Source: Allorhizobium borbori (GTDB lineage Bacteria > Pseudomonadota > Alphaproteobacteria > Rhizobiales > Rhizobiaceae). Taken from it: 64,000 bases of DNA. Shown one piece after another: positions 44,701 through 54,169 of this stretch. Made by a program: the position numbers and the translations under genes. The notes beneath the pieces were generated by a model. It searched no databases, had not been told where the DNA came from, and worked only from the letters and a program-made list of their open reading frames with translations. The stretch spans positions 151,325-215,324 of the forward strand of contig NZ_JACIDU010000009.1 in NCBI RefSeq assembly GCF_014196535.1. Reading direction: 5' to 3'. Position 1 is the first letter of the stretch. Each line of letters opens with the position of its first letter.

Positions 44701-47136
44701 CAGCGAAAGCGTCCGTTCAATGGCGCGGCCACCGCCCTCGCGCATGCGCAGCGCAATTTCGGCCTGCAGCCATTGCGTGGTGGATGGTAGGTCGGAAAGC
44801 GCCACTTCGACGCTGGCCTTGCCGTCCTCGTCCAGCGTCGGCAGGTCCTCCAGCGCGGTGCGGCTTGCCTCTTCCGTTTCCTCGTCGGCCAGACCGAAGA
44901 CATAACCCTCGAAGCCCGCGCGGCTGCGCACCGGCTTCACCACGATTTCGCCTTCCATGGCAAGGCCGGCAGCAGGTGCGCCATAGAGGAAGCGGCCATC
45001 GATATCGAGGGTTGCCGGTGCGTCCGACGCAATCGCCTTGGCCTCGGTCACCATGTAGAATTCGATGCGATCCGGCACGAAGTCTTCAACAAGGAAGGAT
45101 TTTTCGGCAAGCGCGGGCGCCTTGGGATCGGTGAACACCTTGAACCGCCAGGTGCCGCGCATCGCCGTTGCAGAAACGGCATAATCAACGGCATGGCCGC
45201 CCAGCCCGACATCGTTGCTGACGACACGCGATGCCTCCACGCCATCGGGGCGCTCAAAGACGAAGGTCAGCGGCAGACCGGGGACGGCATTGGCGGCGGC
45301 ATCACGGGCAAGCGCCGCCGCATGAACGGTTTCGCCGGCCCGGTAGATGCCGCGTTCGGTCCACAGCAGCAGGTCGAGTGGCCCCGGCGCGGTGCGGCCC
45401 GTCACACCCCGGTCGGAAAGATCGAAGCCTGCCCGCGTCATATCGAGGAACACGTAGTCCTCGCCCATCTTGGCGGTGAGAACGGCGGGCGCCAGCGCTC
45501 CGGCCCCGCGCATGAGCCCGGCGGAAAGCACCAGCTTGCCGTCACGGTCGGTCTTGCCGGTTCCGAGCACCTCGTTGCCGCGCGAAAGCAGCGTTAGTTC
45601 TGCATTCGCCATAGGCTTGGCGGAAGACAGCGAGCGCACGAAGACGGAAAGGCCATCGGTACCGGCAAAGGTCGAAAGACCGATATCGGAGACGACGAAC
45701 CATTGCGTCGCCTTGCTGTCCCAGCTTTCCAGCCCGTCGCCCTTCACGGAGGCGGTCAGCACGTAGACGCCCGGTTTGCGCTCAGGCAGCGCCTCATCCA
45801 CCGGAAAGCCGGTGATCGTTTCCTTGTTGAGCTGCTGATCGAGCGAAAGCGCGCCCTGCCACACCAGTTCGCCGCGGTTTTCCTCGAGATCGTCGAAGCC
45901 ATAGCCATCCATCTGCGACAGGAACTTCGAATCGGCCATCAGCGGCGCCACGCCCCGGTCGCCAATGCGATAGAGCTTGAGCGATGCCTCCTCGGCATTC
46001 ACCGAAACCACGGGGATCGACCGCCGCGCAGTGGCCGGCAGCACGAAATTCTCGCCGGTAAAGCGAATGGCCGGCTTACGATCGCGCACATAAAGATCGA
46101 GCGATACCGGCTTTTCAAGGTTTTCGCCCACGGTGGAGGGAAGACCGGCACGGAAGGCGAGCTTGTAACGCCCGCCATGCGTCAGCCCTTCGACGCAAAT
46201 CTGGTTGTCCTTGGCTTCGAGCGCGGAGGGCACGGCCCCATCCAGCGTCACGAAAGAAGAATAATCCGTGCCCGATTTCTGCAACGGTTCGGAAAACTGC
46301 ACGCAGGCGCGCGGACTTGCCGTGTCGGAATCGATCGTATGTTCCACCATGCGGAACCCCTGCTTCTCATGCAGGGCAGCATAGGCGGCGCGCACGCTCT
46401 TCACCTCGGCGAGCTTCAACGATGCCTTGTAGGCTTCGAGCGCCGGACGGAATTCCGAGGTCTTCTCCAGCGCCTGCGCCAGAACGGAAAGGGCGGATGC
46501 CCGCTCCTTCGCCGTGCGGGTGCGCTGATAGCCGTTCAGCGCAGCGGAAACCGCATCGGTGGCGGAAATCGAATTGTCGGTCACGCCGAGCGCAACCCGC
46601 GCGGCTCCCAGCCAGCCCAGCGCCTTGTCCGGCTCGGCAACGGCAATCGCCTTGTAGAGAGCAAAGGCGCGGGCCGAATCGTTGGCGGCGGTTGCCGCCG
46701 CCGCTTCGCTCGAAAGCACGGCCAGCGTCTTGTCGCTGTCTTCCTCCGGCACGTCGAGACCGTTGGCGAAATCGCGGGCGTTCTGCTGCATCCACGAAGA
46801 AATGAAGGCAAGGCGCGGCGGCGCACCGGTATCCGGTTCGGACGTCTTTTCGACGACACGCCCCGCCACCGCCCCCGGCGCAGGCTTGATCGTATCGTAA
46901 TCCGACTTCAGGAAGCACCATTGCGCCTTGATGTTGTAGGTGAAGGCCTTGCAATATTTGCTGTCGGTGCAAAGCTTCTCGCACTGGGCCTGTGACACAT
47001 TCTTCTCGGCTCGGAGATCGAACCCGAAATAATCGGCATCCGGCGTCGTTTCGATGGTTCTCGCACTCTGCGCGGCGGCCAAACCGGCCATGGAAACAAG
47101 GCTGAGAACAAGAATGCTGCGGAGAAACGCGCGCAT
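41716..47136 (-). CDS. Bacterial alpha-2-macroglobulin (YfhM-like) with N-terminal PAN domain
   Basis: 1806-residue exported protease trap. A signal peptide (residues 1-22, no lipobox) is followed by a PAN/Apple-like domain (about 30-100; C52, C56, C62, C74), MG domains, and the thioester motif CAEQ at C1360. The thioester covalently captures attacking proteases. Start at 47136 is supported by GGGAGGG; an ATG at 47193 adds 19 residues. It differs from Escherichia coli YfhM by lacking a lipid anchor. pbpC follows. A 1045-codon antisense frame is a shadow. Confidence 0.94.
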   Translation of the reverse strand: MRAFLRSILVLSLVSMAGLAAAQSARTIETTPDADYFGFDLRAEKNVSQAQCEKLCTDSKYCKAFTYNIKAQWCFLKSDYDTIKPAPGAVAGRVVEKTSEPDTGAPPRLAFISSWMQQNARDFANGLDVPEEDSDKTLAVLSSEAAAATAANDSARAFALYKAIAVAEPDKALGWLGAARVALGVTDNSISATDAVSAALNGYQRTRTAKERASALSVLAQALEKTSEFRPALEAYKASLKLAEVKSVRAAYAALHEKQGFRMVEHTIDSDTASPRACVQFSEPLQKSGTDYSSFVTLDGAVPSALEAKDNQICVEGLTHGGRYKLAFRAGLPSTVGENLEKPVSLDLYVRDRKPAIRFTGENFVLPATARRSIPVVSVNAEEASLKLYRIGDRGVAPLMADSKFLSQMDGYGFDDLEENRGELVWQGALSLDQQLNKETITGFPVDEALPERKPGVYVLTASVKGDGLESWDSKATQWFVVSDIGLSTFAGTDGLSVFVRSLSSAKPMANAELTLLSRGNEVLGTGKTDRDGKLVLSAGLMRGAGALAPAVLTAKMGEDYVFLDMTRAGFDLSDRGVTGRTAPGPLDLLLWTERGIYRAGETVHAAALARDAAANAVPGLPLTFVFERPDGVEASRVVSNDVGLGGHAVDYAVSATAMRGTWRFKVFTDPKAPALAEKSFLVEDFVPDRIEFYMVTEAKAIASDAPATLDIDGRFLYGAPAAGLAMEGEIVVKPVRSRAGFEGYVFGLADEETEEASRTALEDLPTLDEDGKASVEVALSDLPSTTQWLQAEIALRMREGGGRAIERTLSLPVQQDGPMIGIKTEFSGSVAENSQAKFNIIAVDGEARTALKGAKWKLIKVERNYQWYREGNGWRFEPVLSTSKVADGTLDIGAEGAALSVPVAFGRYRLEIEGKGALSSAAFDAGWYVEASSTETPDALEIALDKPSYAAGDTAKLKISPRHAGRVLVTVGTESLLYSADAEIGEGGGEIAIPVTADWGGGAYVAATLFRPGDAQESRMPMRAIGVKWLGIDPAARRLAVTLSPPEKVLPRGALEIPVQVAGAGVGEEAYVTVAAVDVGIINLTRYTMPEPEGWYFGQRKLGLEIRDLYGRLIDGSLGAMGRIRTGGDGGDMALQASPPTEKLVAFFSGPVKLGADGKANIRFDLPQFNGTARVMAVAWTKTGVGHAEKDVVIRDPIVLQASLPKFLSPGDRSELRIDIAPTDAPAGTYKLTVSTDAAVTLDRAAATRDVALQPGKRQAVTLPILAHQPGTAKIGLALTGADGLKVEQGLEVPVRPSTLPVTVRNELAIEPGRKLVVDSGLLAGSIVDGASVAVNITRAPAFDMTALAMMLDRYPYGCAEQTVSRALPLLYLDQAAALAEGPDDPDLKVRVQQAVERVLGYQSSSGSFGLWGPDSGDLWLDAYVSDFLTRARERGFAVPEEALAQALSNLENQLAYTEVKNAGNAMAYALYVLAKNRKAAISDLRYYADTALESISTPMARGQLAAALSLYGDQGRSGSLFRSALALSGEAAAAQSRSDYGSTLRDNAALLALAAESRPEPGVVVPVSTRVAEEWQLKSASSTQEQAWMWLAGRALSEGDKTLALAINGEAKKGGYQARMSGEVLAAKPISVENRGKETVYASVTAVASPEEALPAGGQGYAISRTYYTMDGEETDISQAVQNERYVVQITVTPEHDWAQRLLVTDLLPAGFEIDNPKIIGSADLANFDWLADVEAAHTEFRSDRFVAAFNRNEGDGDEITLAYVVRAVTPGTYALPAASVEDMYRPEFAARTASGMVAVSKAD

Positions 47137-47350
47137 GGGACCCTCCCGGTCTTTGCTTTTGGCGCATCTTGGCCGAGGCGTCTCCATTGTCAATCACACG
47201 CTTTGGGGGAATGCCGGGCGAAGCAATTGCGAGGCATTGATAAAAATCAATCAATCTTCGACGCTCTCCTGATAGGAGTTAACATTAGCCGCCGCCTGTT
47301 TTAGGATGAGCGCGCTTTCACGAATGGCACCGTTTTCAAAGGGAATGGGC

Positions 47351-48421
47351 ATGGCTCTGTCGATCAGGAACCTCGCGGCGACGGGCGTCGTCGTCATCGC
47401 AGCAGCGGGCGCTTATCTCGCCTGGCAACGCCTTGGCGCCACCGAACTGCCCGCCGGCATCGCCAAGGGCAATGGTCGCATCGAGGCAACGGAAATCGGC
47501 ATTTCCACCAAGCTTGCCGGACGCCTGAAGGGAATTACCGTTCGCGAGGGCGATTTCGTCACCGCCGGGCAGGTGCTCGCCGTCATGGACAGCGATACGC
47601 TGGCAGCACAGAAGCGGCAGGCGGAAGCGGAAAAGCGCCGCGCCGAAATCGGCGTCGACACCGCCGGCAGCGTTCTCAAGCAGAGGCTGGCTGAAAATGA
47701 GTCGGCCAAGGCTGTGGTCGCGCAGCGCGAAGTTCAGCTCGAAGTCGCCCAGAAAACCCTCGACCGCGCGGAATCCCTGGCGAAGACCAGCGTCGTGTCG
47801 CAACAGGTTCTGGACGATACGCGGTCTGCCTATCAGGGTGCAGTGTCGGCGCTGGCCGTCGCCAAGGCAAGCCTTGCCGCCGCGGAGGCGGGTATCAATG
47901 CCGCCCGCGCACAGGTGGTGGATGCCGAAGCCGCCATCGACGCGGCAAAGGCCGCCATCGAACTCATCGAGACGCAGATCGCCGATGGCACGCTGAAATC
48001 GCCGCGCGACGGACGCATCCAGTATCGCGTTGCCGAACCCGGTGAGGTGCTGGCCGCCGGTGGCCGCATCGTCAGCCTGGTCGATCTGGAAGACGTGTAC
48101 ATGACCTTCTTCCTGCCGACCTCCGAAGCGGGCCGCCTGCAGATCGGTTCGGATGTGCGCCTCGTGCTGGATGCCGCGCCGCAATACACCATCCCGGCCA
48201 AGATATCCTTCGTCGCGGATGTCGCCCAGTTCACCCCGAAGACGGTGGAAACGGAAGAAGAGCGCCAGAAGCTCGTCTTTCGGGTGCGCGCCGCCATTCC
48301 GCAGGAGCTGCTGAAAAAATATATCCGTCAGGTCAAGACCGGTCTGCCGGGCGTCGCCTATGTACGCACCGCCCCGGATGCCGTCTGGCCTGCGGAGCTT
48401 GAGAAAAACCTCGTCCAATGA
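47351..48421 (+). CDS. HlyD family periplasmic adaptor (YhiI-like)
   Basis: 356-residue membrane-fusion protein. N-terminal anchor (residues 8-25), a biotinyl-lipoyl half ([20 protein letters not shown]), a long alanine/glutamate-rich coiled-coil hairpin (about 85-205) with [18 protein letters not shown], then the second lipoyl half ([20 protein letters not shown]) and beta-barrel. Start at 47351 has AAAGGGA upstream. Overlaps the ABC gene by 4 bases. It should connect the ABC pump to an outer-membrane channel that is not encoded here. Confidence 0.92.
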   Translation: MALSIRNLAATGVVVIAAAGAYLAWQRLGATELPAGIAKGNGRIEATEIGISTKLAGRLKGITVREGDFVTAGQVLAVMDSDTLAAQKRQAEAEKRRAEIGVDTAGSVLKQRLAENESAKAVVAQREVQLEVAQKTLDRAESLAKTSVVSQQVLDDTRSAYQGAVSALAVAKASLAAAEAGINAARAQVVDAEAAIDAAKAAIELIETQIADGTLKSPRDGRIQYRVAEPGEVLAAGGRIVSLVDLEDVYMTFFLPTSEAGRLQIGSDVRLVLDAAPQYTIPAKISFVADVAQFTPKTVETEEERQKLVFRVRAAIPQELLKKYIRQVKTGLPGVAYVRTAPDAVWPAELEKNLVQ

Positions 48422-51156
48422 GCGTTTCGGAACCCGCCATCGTCCGGCTCGAAGCCGTCAGCCATGCCTATGGCAAGACGGTGGCGCTCGATGCCGTGAC
48501 GCTCGATATTCCCGCCGGCTGCATGGTCGGCATGATAGGCCCGGATGGCGTCGGCAAGTCGACGCTTCTGTCGCTCGTCTCCGGCGCCCGCGCCATCAAG
48601 ACCGGCAGTGTTCTGGTGCTCGGCGGCGACATGGCGGATGTGAAGCACCGCAATGCCGTCTGCCCGCGCATCGCCTACATGCCGCAAGGCCTTGGCCGCA
48701 ATCTCTATGCCACGCTCTCTGTGCGGGAAAACCTTGAATTCTTCGGCCGCCTGTTCGGTCACGACAAGGCCGAACGCGACAGGCGCATCAGCGAACTGAC
48801 CCGCGGCACCGGGCTCGATCCCTTTCTCGACCGCCCGGCCGGCAAGCTTTCCGGTGGCATGAAGCAGAAGCTCGGTCTTTGCTGCGCTCTCATCCACGAT
48901 CCCGATCTGCTGATCCTCGATGAACCGACCACCGGCGTCGATCCGCTCTCACGCCGGCAATTCTGGGAACTGATCGAAGGCATCCGCGCTACGCGCCCCA
49001 CAATGAGCGTCATCGTCGCCACCGCCTATATGGAAGAGGCCGCCCGTTTCGACTGGCTGATGGCGATGAATGCCGGCAAGGTGCTGGCAACCGGCACCCC
49101 CGCCGAACTCATGACCCGCACCGGCACCGCCGATCTCGACGCCGCCTTCATCGAGCTCCTGCCGGTGGAAGAGCGCGGTGACCACACCAAGGTCGTCATT
49201 CCGCCGCGCCAGACGGATGGTGCGCAGGCGTTCGCGATCGAGGCGGAAGGCCTGACCATGCGTTTCGGCGACTTCACCGCCGTCGATCACGTCAGCTTCC
49301 GCATTCCGCGCGGTGAAATCTTCGGCTTTCTCGGCTCGAACGGTTGCGGCAAGACCACGACCATGAAAATGCTGACCGGCCTTCTCGCCGCGACGGAAGG
49401 TACGGCCAAACTGTTCGGCAATACCGTGAATGCCGCCGACATGGAGGTGCGCCGCCGCATTGGCTACATGAGCCAGGCCTTCTCGCTCTATGGCGAACTG
49501 ACCGTGCGCCAGAACCTCGACCTGCATGCCTGCCTTTTCCGCCTGCCGAAGGAGACGATCCCGGCCCGCATCGAGGAGATGGCCGCACGCTTCGATCTCG
49601 CCGGTATCATGGACGAATTGCCGGAAGCGCTGCCGCTCGGCGTGCGCCAGCGACTTTCGCTGGCGGTCGCGATGATCCACGCACCGGATATCCTCATCCT
49701 CGATGAACCGACGTCCGGCGTCGATCCCGTTGCCCGCGACGATTTCTGGAAGATCCTCGCCGATCTCTCCCGCAAGGACGGCGTGACGATCTTCGTCTCC
49801 ACCCATTTCATGAACGAGGCGGCGCTCTGCGACCGTATCTCGTTGATGCATGCCGGCAAGGTGCTCATCAGCGACACGCCCGCCGCCATTGTCGAAAAGC
49901 GCGGCGCGGCATCGCTGGAAGATGCCTTCATCGCCTATCTTCAGGACGCCATCGGCCCGGAAACAGTCCGTGCGGCGGAACCGGCATCGCTGGAAGCCGC
50001 GCCATCCACGGCCCCCAAACGCCGCGGTATTTTCAGCCTGCGCCGCATGTTGAGCTACACGCGCCGTGAAGCGCTGGAGCTGAAACGCGACCCGATCCGT
50101 GCAACGCTCGCCATTCTCGGCTCGGTCATCCTGTTGTTCGTGATGGGCTACGGCATCAACCTCGATGTCGAGAACCTGACCTTCGCCGTTCTCGACCGCG
50201 ACGATTCCACCATCTCGCGCGATTACGTCGCCGATATCTCCGGTTCGCGCTACTTCATCGAGAAGCCACCAATCCTCGATTACGCGGATATGGACCGGCG
50301 GATGCAGGAAGGCGACATCAGCCTCGCCATCGAAATTCCACCGGGCTTCGGGCGCGATGTCACCCACGGGAACACGGTCGAGGTCGGCGCCTGGATCGAC
50401 GGCGCCATGCCGACACGGGCCGAAACCGTGCGCGGTTATGTCGAGGGCATGCATAAAAGCTGGCTCACACGCAAGGCCCGCGAACTCTACGGCGATGAGG
50501 CAATCAAAGGCACCTACACCGTCGCGGCCCGCTATCGCTACAATCCCGACATCCGCAGCCTCGTCGCCATGGTGCCGGCAGTCATTCCGCTGCTCCTGAT
50601 GCTCATCCCCGCGATGCTTTCGGCGCTCAGCGTCGTGCGGGAAAAGGAACTCGGCTCGATCGTCAATCTCTATGTGACACCGGTCACGCGGCTCGAATTC
50701 CTGATCGGGAAGCAGATCCCCTATATCCTGCTGGCCATGGTGAACTTCCTGCTGCTCATCGCGTTCGCCATGACGGCCTTTTCGGTGCCCTTTACCGGCA
50801 GTTTCATAACGCTCACCGCCGGCGCCTTCCTTTATGTCACCATCGCCACGGCCATGGGGCTCGTCATCTCCACCTTCGTGCAGAGCCAGATTGCCGCGCT
50901 GTTCGGCACGGCACTGCTCACCCTCATTCCTGTGGTGCAATATTCCGGGCTGATCGATCCGGTCACCTCGCTCAAGGGCGCGGGTGCCGTCATTGGCAAC
51001 ATCTATCCCGCCACCTATTTCGTGACGATCTCGCGCGGCACCTTCTCCAAGGCCCTCGATTTCACCAATCTCGCCGGATCGTTCATCCCGCTCCTCATCG
51101 CGGTGCCGATCCTCATCGCAATGGGAGCCCTCTTCCTCCGCAAGCAGGCGAACTGA
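48418..51156 (+). CDS. Fused ABC ATPase-ATPase-permease (RbbA/YhiH-like)
   Basis: 912-residue protein. The first ATPase has GPDGVGKST (41-49) and [11 protein letters not shown]; the second has GSNGCGKTT (306-314) but a degenerate signature [11 protein letters not shown], with [10 protein letters not shown]. From about residue 545 there is an ABC-2 permease with helices and a periplasmic loop. Length and layout match Escherichia coli RbbA, which was described both as ribosome-bound ATPase and as part of an efflux set with YhiI and YhhJ. A drug or bile-type efflux role is inferred. Confidence 0.92.
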   Translation: MSVSEPAIVRLEAVSHAYGKTVALDAVTLDIPAGCMVGMIGPDGVGKSTLLSLVSGARAIKTGSVLVLGGDMADVKHRNAVCPRIAYMPQGLGRNLYATLSVRENLEFFGRLFGHDKAERDRRISELTRGTGLDPFLDRPAGKLSGGMKQKLGLCCALIHDPDLLILDEPTTGVDPLSRRQFWELIEGIRATRPTMSVIVATAYMEEAARFDWLMAMNAGKVLATGTPAELMTRTGTADLDAAFIELLPVEERGDHTKVVIPPRQTDGAQAFAIEAEGLTMRFGDFTAVDHVSFRIPRGEIFGFLGSNGCGKTTTMKMLTGLLAATEGTAKLFGNTVNAADMEVRRRIGYMSQAFSLYGELTVRQNLDLHACLFRLPKETIPARIEEMAARFDLAGIMDELPEALPLGVRQRLSLAVAMIHAPDILILDEPTSGVDPVARDDFWKILADLSRKDGVTIFVSTHFMNEAALCDRISLMHAGKVLISDTPAAIVEKRGAASLEDAFIAYLQDAIGPETVRAAEPASLEAAPSTAPKRRGIFSLRRMLSYTRREALELKRDPIRATLAILGSVILLFVMGYGINLDVENLTFAVLDRDDSTISRDYVADISGSRYFIEKPPILDYADMDRRMQEGDISLAIEIPPGFGRDVTHGNTVEVGAWIDGAMPTRAETVRGYVEGMHKSWLTRKARELYGDEAIKGTYTVAARYRYNPDIRSLVAMVPAVIPLLLMLIPAMLSALSVVREKELGSIVNLYVTPVTRLEFLIGKQIPYILLAMVNFLLLIAFAMTAFSVPFTGSFITLTAGAFLYVTIATAMGLVISTFVQSQIAALFGTALLTLIPVVQYSGLIDPVTSLKGAGAVIGNIYPATYFVTISRGTFSKALDFTNLAGSFIPLLIAVPILIAMGALFLRKQAN

Positions 51157-51158
51157 CC

Positions 51159-52271
51159 ATGCGTCTTTCCAACGTCATAGAGCTGGGCATCAAGGAACTG
51201 CGCGGGCTTTCCCGTGATCACATGCTGCTGGCGTTGATCCTCTACGCCTTCACGGTATCGATCTACACCTACGCTTCCGCCATGCCGGAAAGCCTGAACA
51301 ACGCGGCCATCGCCATTGTCGATGAGGACCAGTCGCCGCTGTCGGGGCGGATCGCCTCGGCGTTCTACGAACCTTATTTCATGACGCCGAAGATGATTTC
51401 CGTCACCGAAATGGACAAGCGCATGGATGCCGGGCTCGATGCGTTCGCGCTCGATATTCCCCCGGATTTCCAGCGCGACCTCATGGCCGGGCGCGTGCCG
51501 GAACTGCAGCTCAATATCGATGCCACCCGCATGTCGCAGGCCTTTTCCGGCAACGGTTATATCCAGCAGATCGTCGACAGCGAGATCAACGAATATGTGA
51601 AGCGCTACCGCGCCGCAACCGAAGTGCCGGTCAATCTGACGCTGCGCGCCCGCTACAATCCGGAACTGAGCAAAAGCTGGTTCGGCTCCATCACCGATAC
51701 GATCAGCAAGGTCACGATCCTGTCGATCATCCTGACGGGCGCGGCACTGATCCGCGAACGCGAACACGGAACGATCGAGCACCTGCTCGTCATGCCCGTC
51801 ACGCCGGCGGAAATCATGCTGTCGAAAGTGTGGTCCATGGGCGCGGTGGTGCTGGTGGCCACCGGCTGCGCGCTTTATGGCGTGGTGCAGGGCCTGCTTT
51901 CCGTGGATATACAGGGCTCGATACCGCTCTTTCTGGCGGGGGCGGCGCTTCACCTCTTCGCCACCACCTCGCTCGGTATCTTCCTGGCCACGGTTGCCGG
52001 CTCCATGCCGCAATTCGGCATGCTGCTCGTCCTCGTGCTTCTGCCGCTCGAGGTTCTGGCCGGCGGCATGACGCCCCGCGAAAGCATGCCGCAGATCATC
52101 CAGACCATCATGCTGGCGGCGCCGAATACGCATTTCGTCATTCTTGGTCAGGCCATCCTGTTCCGGGGCGCAGGCCTCGGCATCGTCTGGCCGCAATTTC
52201 TCGCGCTGGCCGCCATCGGCTCGGCGCTTTCCCTTTTCGCACTCAGGCGCTTCCGCGATTTCCTGAGATGA
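51159..52271 (+). CDS. ABC-2 type permease (YhhJ-like)
   Basis: 370-residue permease with one N-terminal helix (about 22-42), a periplasmic domain, and five C-terminal helices including IREREHGTIEHLLVMPVTPAEIMLSKVW, the ABC-2 loop. Its ATG is 3 bases after the RbbA-like gene. It supplies the second membrane half for the pump. No TolC-like gene follows. Confidence 0.92.
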   Translation: MRLSNVIELGIKELRGLSRDHMLLALILYAFTVSIYTYASAMPESLNNAAIAIVDEDQSPLSGRIASAFYEPYFMTPKMISVTEMDKRMDAGLDAFALDIPPDFQRDLMAGRVPELQLNIDATRMSQAFSGNGYIQQIVDSEINEYVKRYRAATEVPVNLTLRARYNPELSKSWFGSITDTISKVTILSIILTGAALIREREHGTIEHLLVMPVTPAEIMLSKVWSMGAVVLVATGCALYGVVQGLLSVDIQGSIPLFLAGAALHLFATTSLGIFLATVAGSMPQFGMLLVLVLLPLEVLAGGMTPRESMPQIIQTIMLAAPNTHFVILGQAILFRGAGLGIVWPQFLALAAIGSALSLFALRRFRDFLR

Positions 52272-52941
52272 CCGGGACCGCAACGGTCGGCCCGGCGGCC
52301 TGCCAGCACCTTAGAGACCAATCTGGGCGCTGACAGGCCGGACACGACGCAGGGCATTCCGATCGCACATCGCTTCGATCCGGTACGCTGCCCTGCCGGG
52401 CAGAACCGGGGCCTGTGAAAACCCCGGCCCGACGCTTTCCGGCATCCTGCCGGCAAGCGATTTCTTCGTTCCCCATCGGCAGGCCGGTACAGGCGCGGCT
52501 CAAAAGCGCCCCGGACGAGCCGGCAACGGTGGGAAACATCATCTTCCGGATGAGACCCCGCTCCATCCGTTGCCGAAGCCGCGGAAAGACTGCAGGTTTC
52601 GCGAACAGATAGACCGCGATGTGTCATCGCATCTCCGCCGGAAGAAATGAGAACCTGTCTGGATCATCGCTCATGCCAGCCCCGGTCAAGGCCCTGCAGT
52701 CACGACGATCTACATTTTCAGGAAGACCGGACCTGCCTGATGCAGCCGGTGAACCCCTGTCAGGGTGTGCTTTGACCCTACGAAATTTATGCTTAACAAA
52801 AGATTAAAATCGCATCCTCGATTTTAACCAAACGGAAACCACATCCCAAATTTGCGGGGCCCCGAAACGCAAATGCCAGCCTTCAAACCTTCATGGAAAA
52901 GCGTGTAAAGGGAAAGAGCCACAGCGCCCGGAAGAGAACCG
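52272..52941. other. Intergenic region before chrA with two leader stem-loops
   Basis: 670 bases. No frame looks like a gene. Near chrA, TTAAAATCG (52804-52812) pairs with CGATTTTAA (52819-52827), and ATTTGCG (52850-52856) pairs with CGCAAAT (52868-52874) around a GGGCCCC-containing loop. TTGACC at 52772 is a possible -35 box. The left 480 bases are GC-rich and featureless to me apart from a small hairpin near 52405. Confidence 0.4.
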
Positions 52942-54165
52942 ATGCAAAATGACACTCCCGCCACAGATCCCGCCCGCGCCAAAGGGAAAGCCGTCGCGGA
53001 GGTGTTTCGCGTTTTTCTGAAACTCGGCCTCACCGCCTTTGGCGGGCCGGTGGCACATCTCGGCTATTTCCGCGACGAGTTCGTCAAACGGCGCGGCTGG
53101 CTGGATGACGCCGGTTATGCCGATATCGTAGCGCTCTGCCAGTTCCTTCCCGGTCCCGCTTCCAGCCAGACCGGCTTTGTCATCGGTTACCTCAGAGCCG
53201 GAATGCCCGGCGCGCTTGCCGCGTGGCTGGCCTTCACCTTGCCCTCGGCGCTGTTTCTCACGCTCTGCGCGCTTGCCGCCGGCTCCTTCGACAATGCCCT
53301 CGGCGCTGCCCTCATCCACGCGCTGAAGATCGTCGCTGTCGCCGTCGTCGCCCAGGCTGTCTGGAGCATGGCGAAAACGCTGACACCCGATGCGCCGCGC
53401 GTCGGCATCGCGCTTGGCGCGCTCGTCATGGTCATGATGCTCCCCGGCAGCCTCGGGCAGATGATCGCGATTGCCGGTGGCGGCCTGCTCGGTCTCGTGC
53501 TCTGCAAGCCCGCCGCATCGGCCTCAGTGCAGGCGCTGCCGGTACGCCTCTCGCGAAGCGCCGGCATCGCCTGCCTTGCGCTCTTCACCCTGTTGCTCGT
53601 CGTGCCGCCGCTCCTCATCCAAACCGGTGCGGGTGCATGGGCTTTCGCCTTCGATGCCTTCTACCGGGCCGGCGCGCTGGTCTTTGGTGGCGGCCATGTC
53701 GTTCTGCCGCTTCTGGAAACGGCCTTCGTGGGGGCGGGCCGCCTGACGAACGATCTCTTCCTGGCCGGTTACGGTCTGGCCCAGATCGTGCCGGGACCGC
53801 TCTTCACCTTCGCTGCCTATCTGGGAGCCGCCTCGCAAACCGGACCGAACGGATGGGCGGGGGCGATGCTCGGCACCGTCGCTATCTTCCTGCCCGGCCT
53901 CCTGCTCGTGCTCGGCGCCCTGCCCTTCTGGAGCGCGTTGCGCAATCGGCTTGGCGCGCGTGCCGCCCTGCAAGGGGTGAATGCGGCTGTCGTGGGATTG
54001 CTGGCGGCAGCGTTTTACGATCCGGTCTGGACGAGCGCCATCAGGGCGCCGGGCGATTTCGCACTCGCGGCCACCGGCTTCATCCTGCTCGTATGGTGGA
54101 AACTTCCGCCGGCGGCGGTCGTCGTCGCCATGGCCTTTGCCGGCACGCTCTACGGGCTGGTCTGA
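52942..54165 (+). CDS. chrA: Chromate transporter ChrA (long-chain CHR family)
   Basis: 407-residue membrane protein with two homologous CHR domains. The N-terminal motif is GLTAFGGPVAHLGYFRDEFV; the second-half motif is VFGGGHVVLPLLE with GYGLAQIVPGPLFTFAAYLG. It exports chromate by proton antiport in characterised members. No chrB regulator is adjacent. Start follows GAAGAGAACC. It ends 4 bases from the convergent GGDEF gene with no terminator between them. Confidence 0.94.
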   Translation: MQNDTPATDPARAKGKAVAEVFRVFLKLGLTAFGGPVAHLGYFRDEFVKRRGWLDDAGYADIVALCQFLPGPASSQTGFVIGYLRAGMPGALAAWLAFTLPSALFLTLCALAAGSFDNALGAALIHALKIVAVAVVAQAVWSMAKTLTPDAPRVGIALGALVMVMMLPGSLGQMIAIAGGGLLGLVLCKPAASASVQALPVRLSRSAGIACLALFTLLLVVPPLLIQTGAGAWAFAFDAFYRAGALVFGGGHVVLPLLETAFVGAGRLTNDLFLAGYGLAQIVPGPLFTFAAYLGAASQTGPNGWAGAMLGTVAIFLPGLLLVLGALPFWSALRNRLGARAALQGVNAAVVGLLAAAFYDPVWTSAIRAPGDFALAATGFILLVWWKLPPAAVVVAMAFAGTLYGLV

Positions 54166-54169
54166 TTGC

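Noticed and set aside
41653..44790. 1045-codon frame antisense to the alpha-2-macroglobulin gene
   Set aside because: Long only because the real gene avoids certain codons; the product is Arg/His/Gly-rich and featureless.
48949..50940. 663-codon frame antisense to the RbbA-like gene
   Set aside because: Same GC-bias artefact; the sense strand has intact ABC motifs.
52148..52627. 159-codon minus-strand frame in the region before chrA
   Set aside because: It overlaps the 3' end of the YhhJ-like gene, is Arg-rich, lacks a ribosome site and has no recognisable family.
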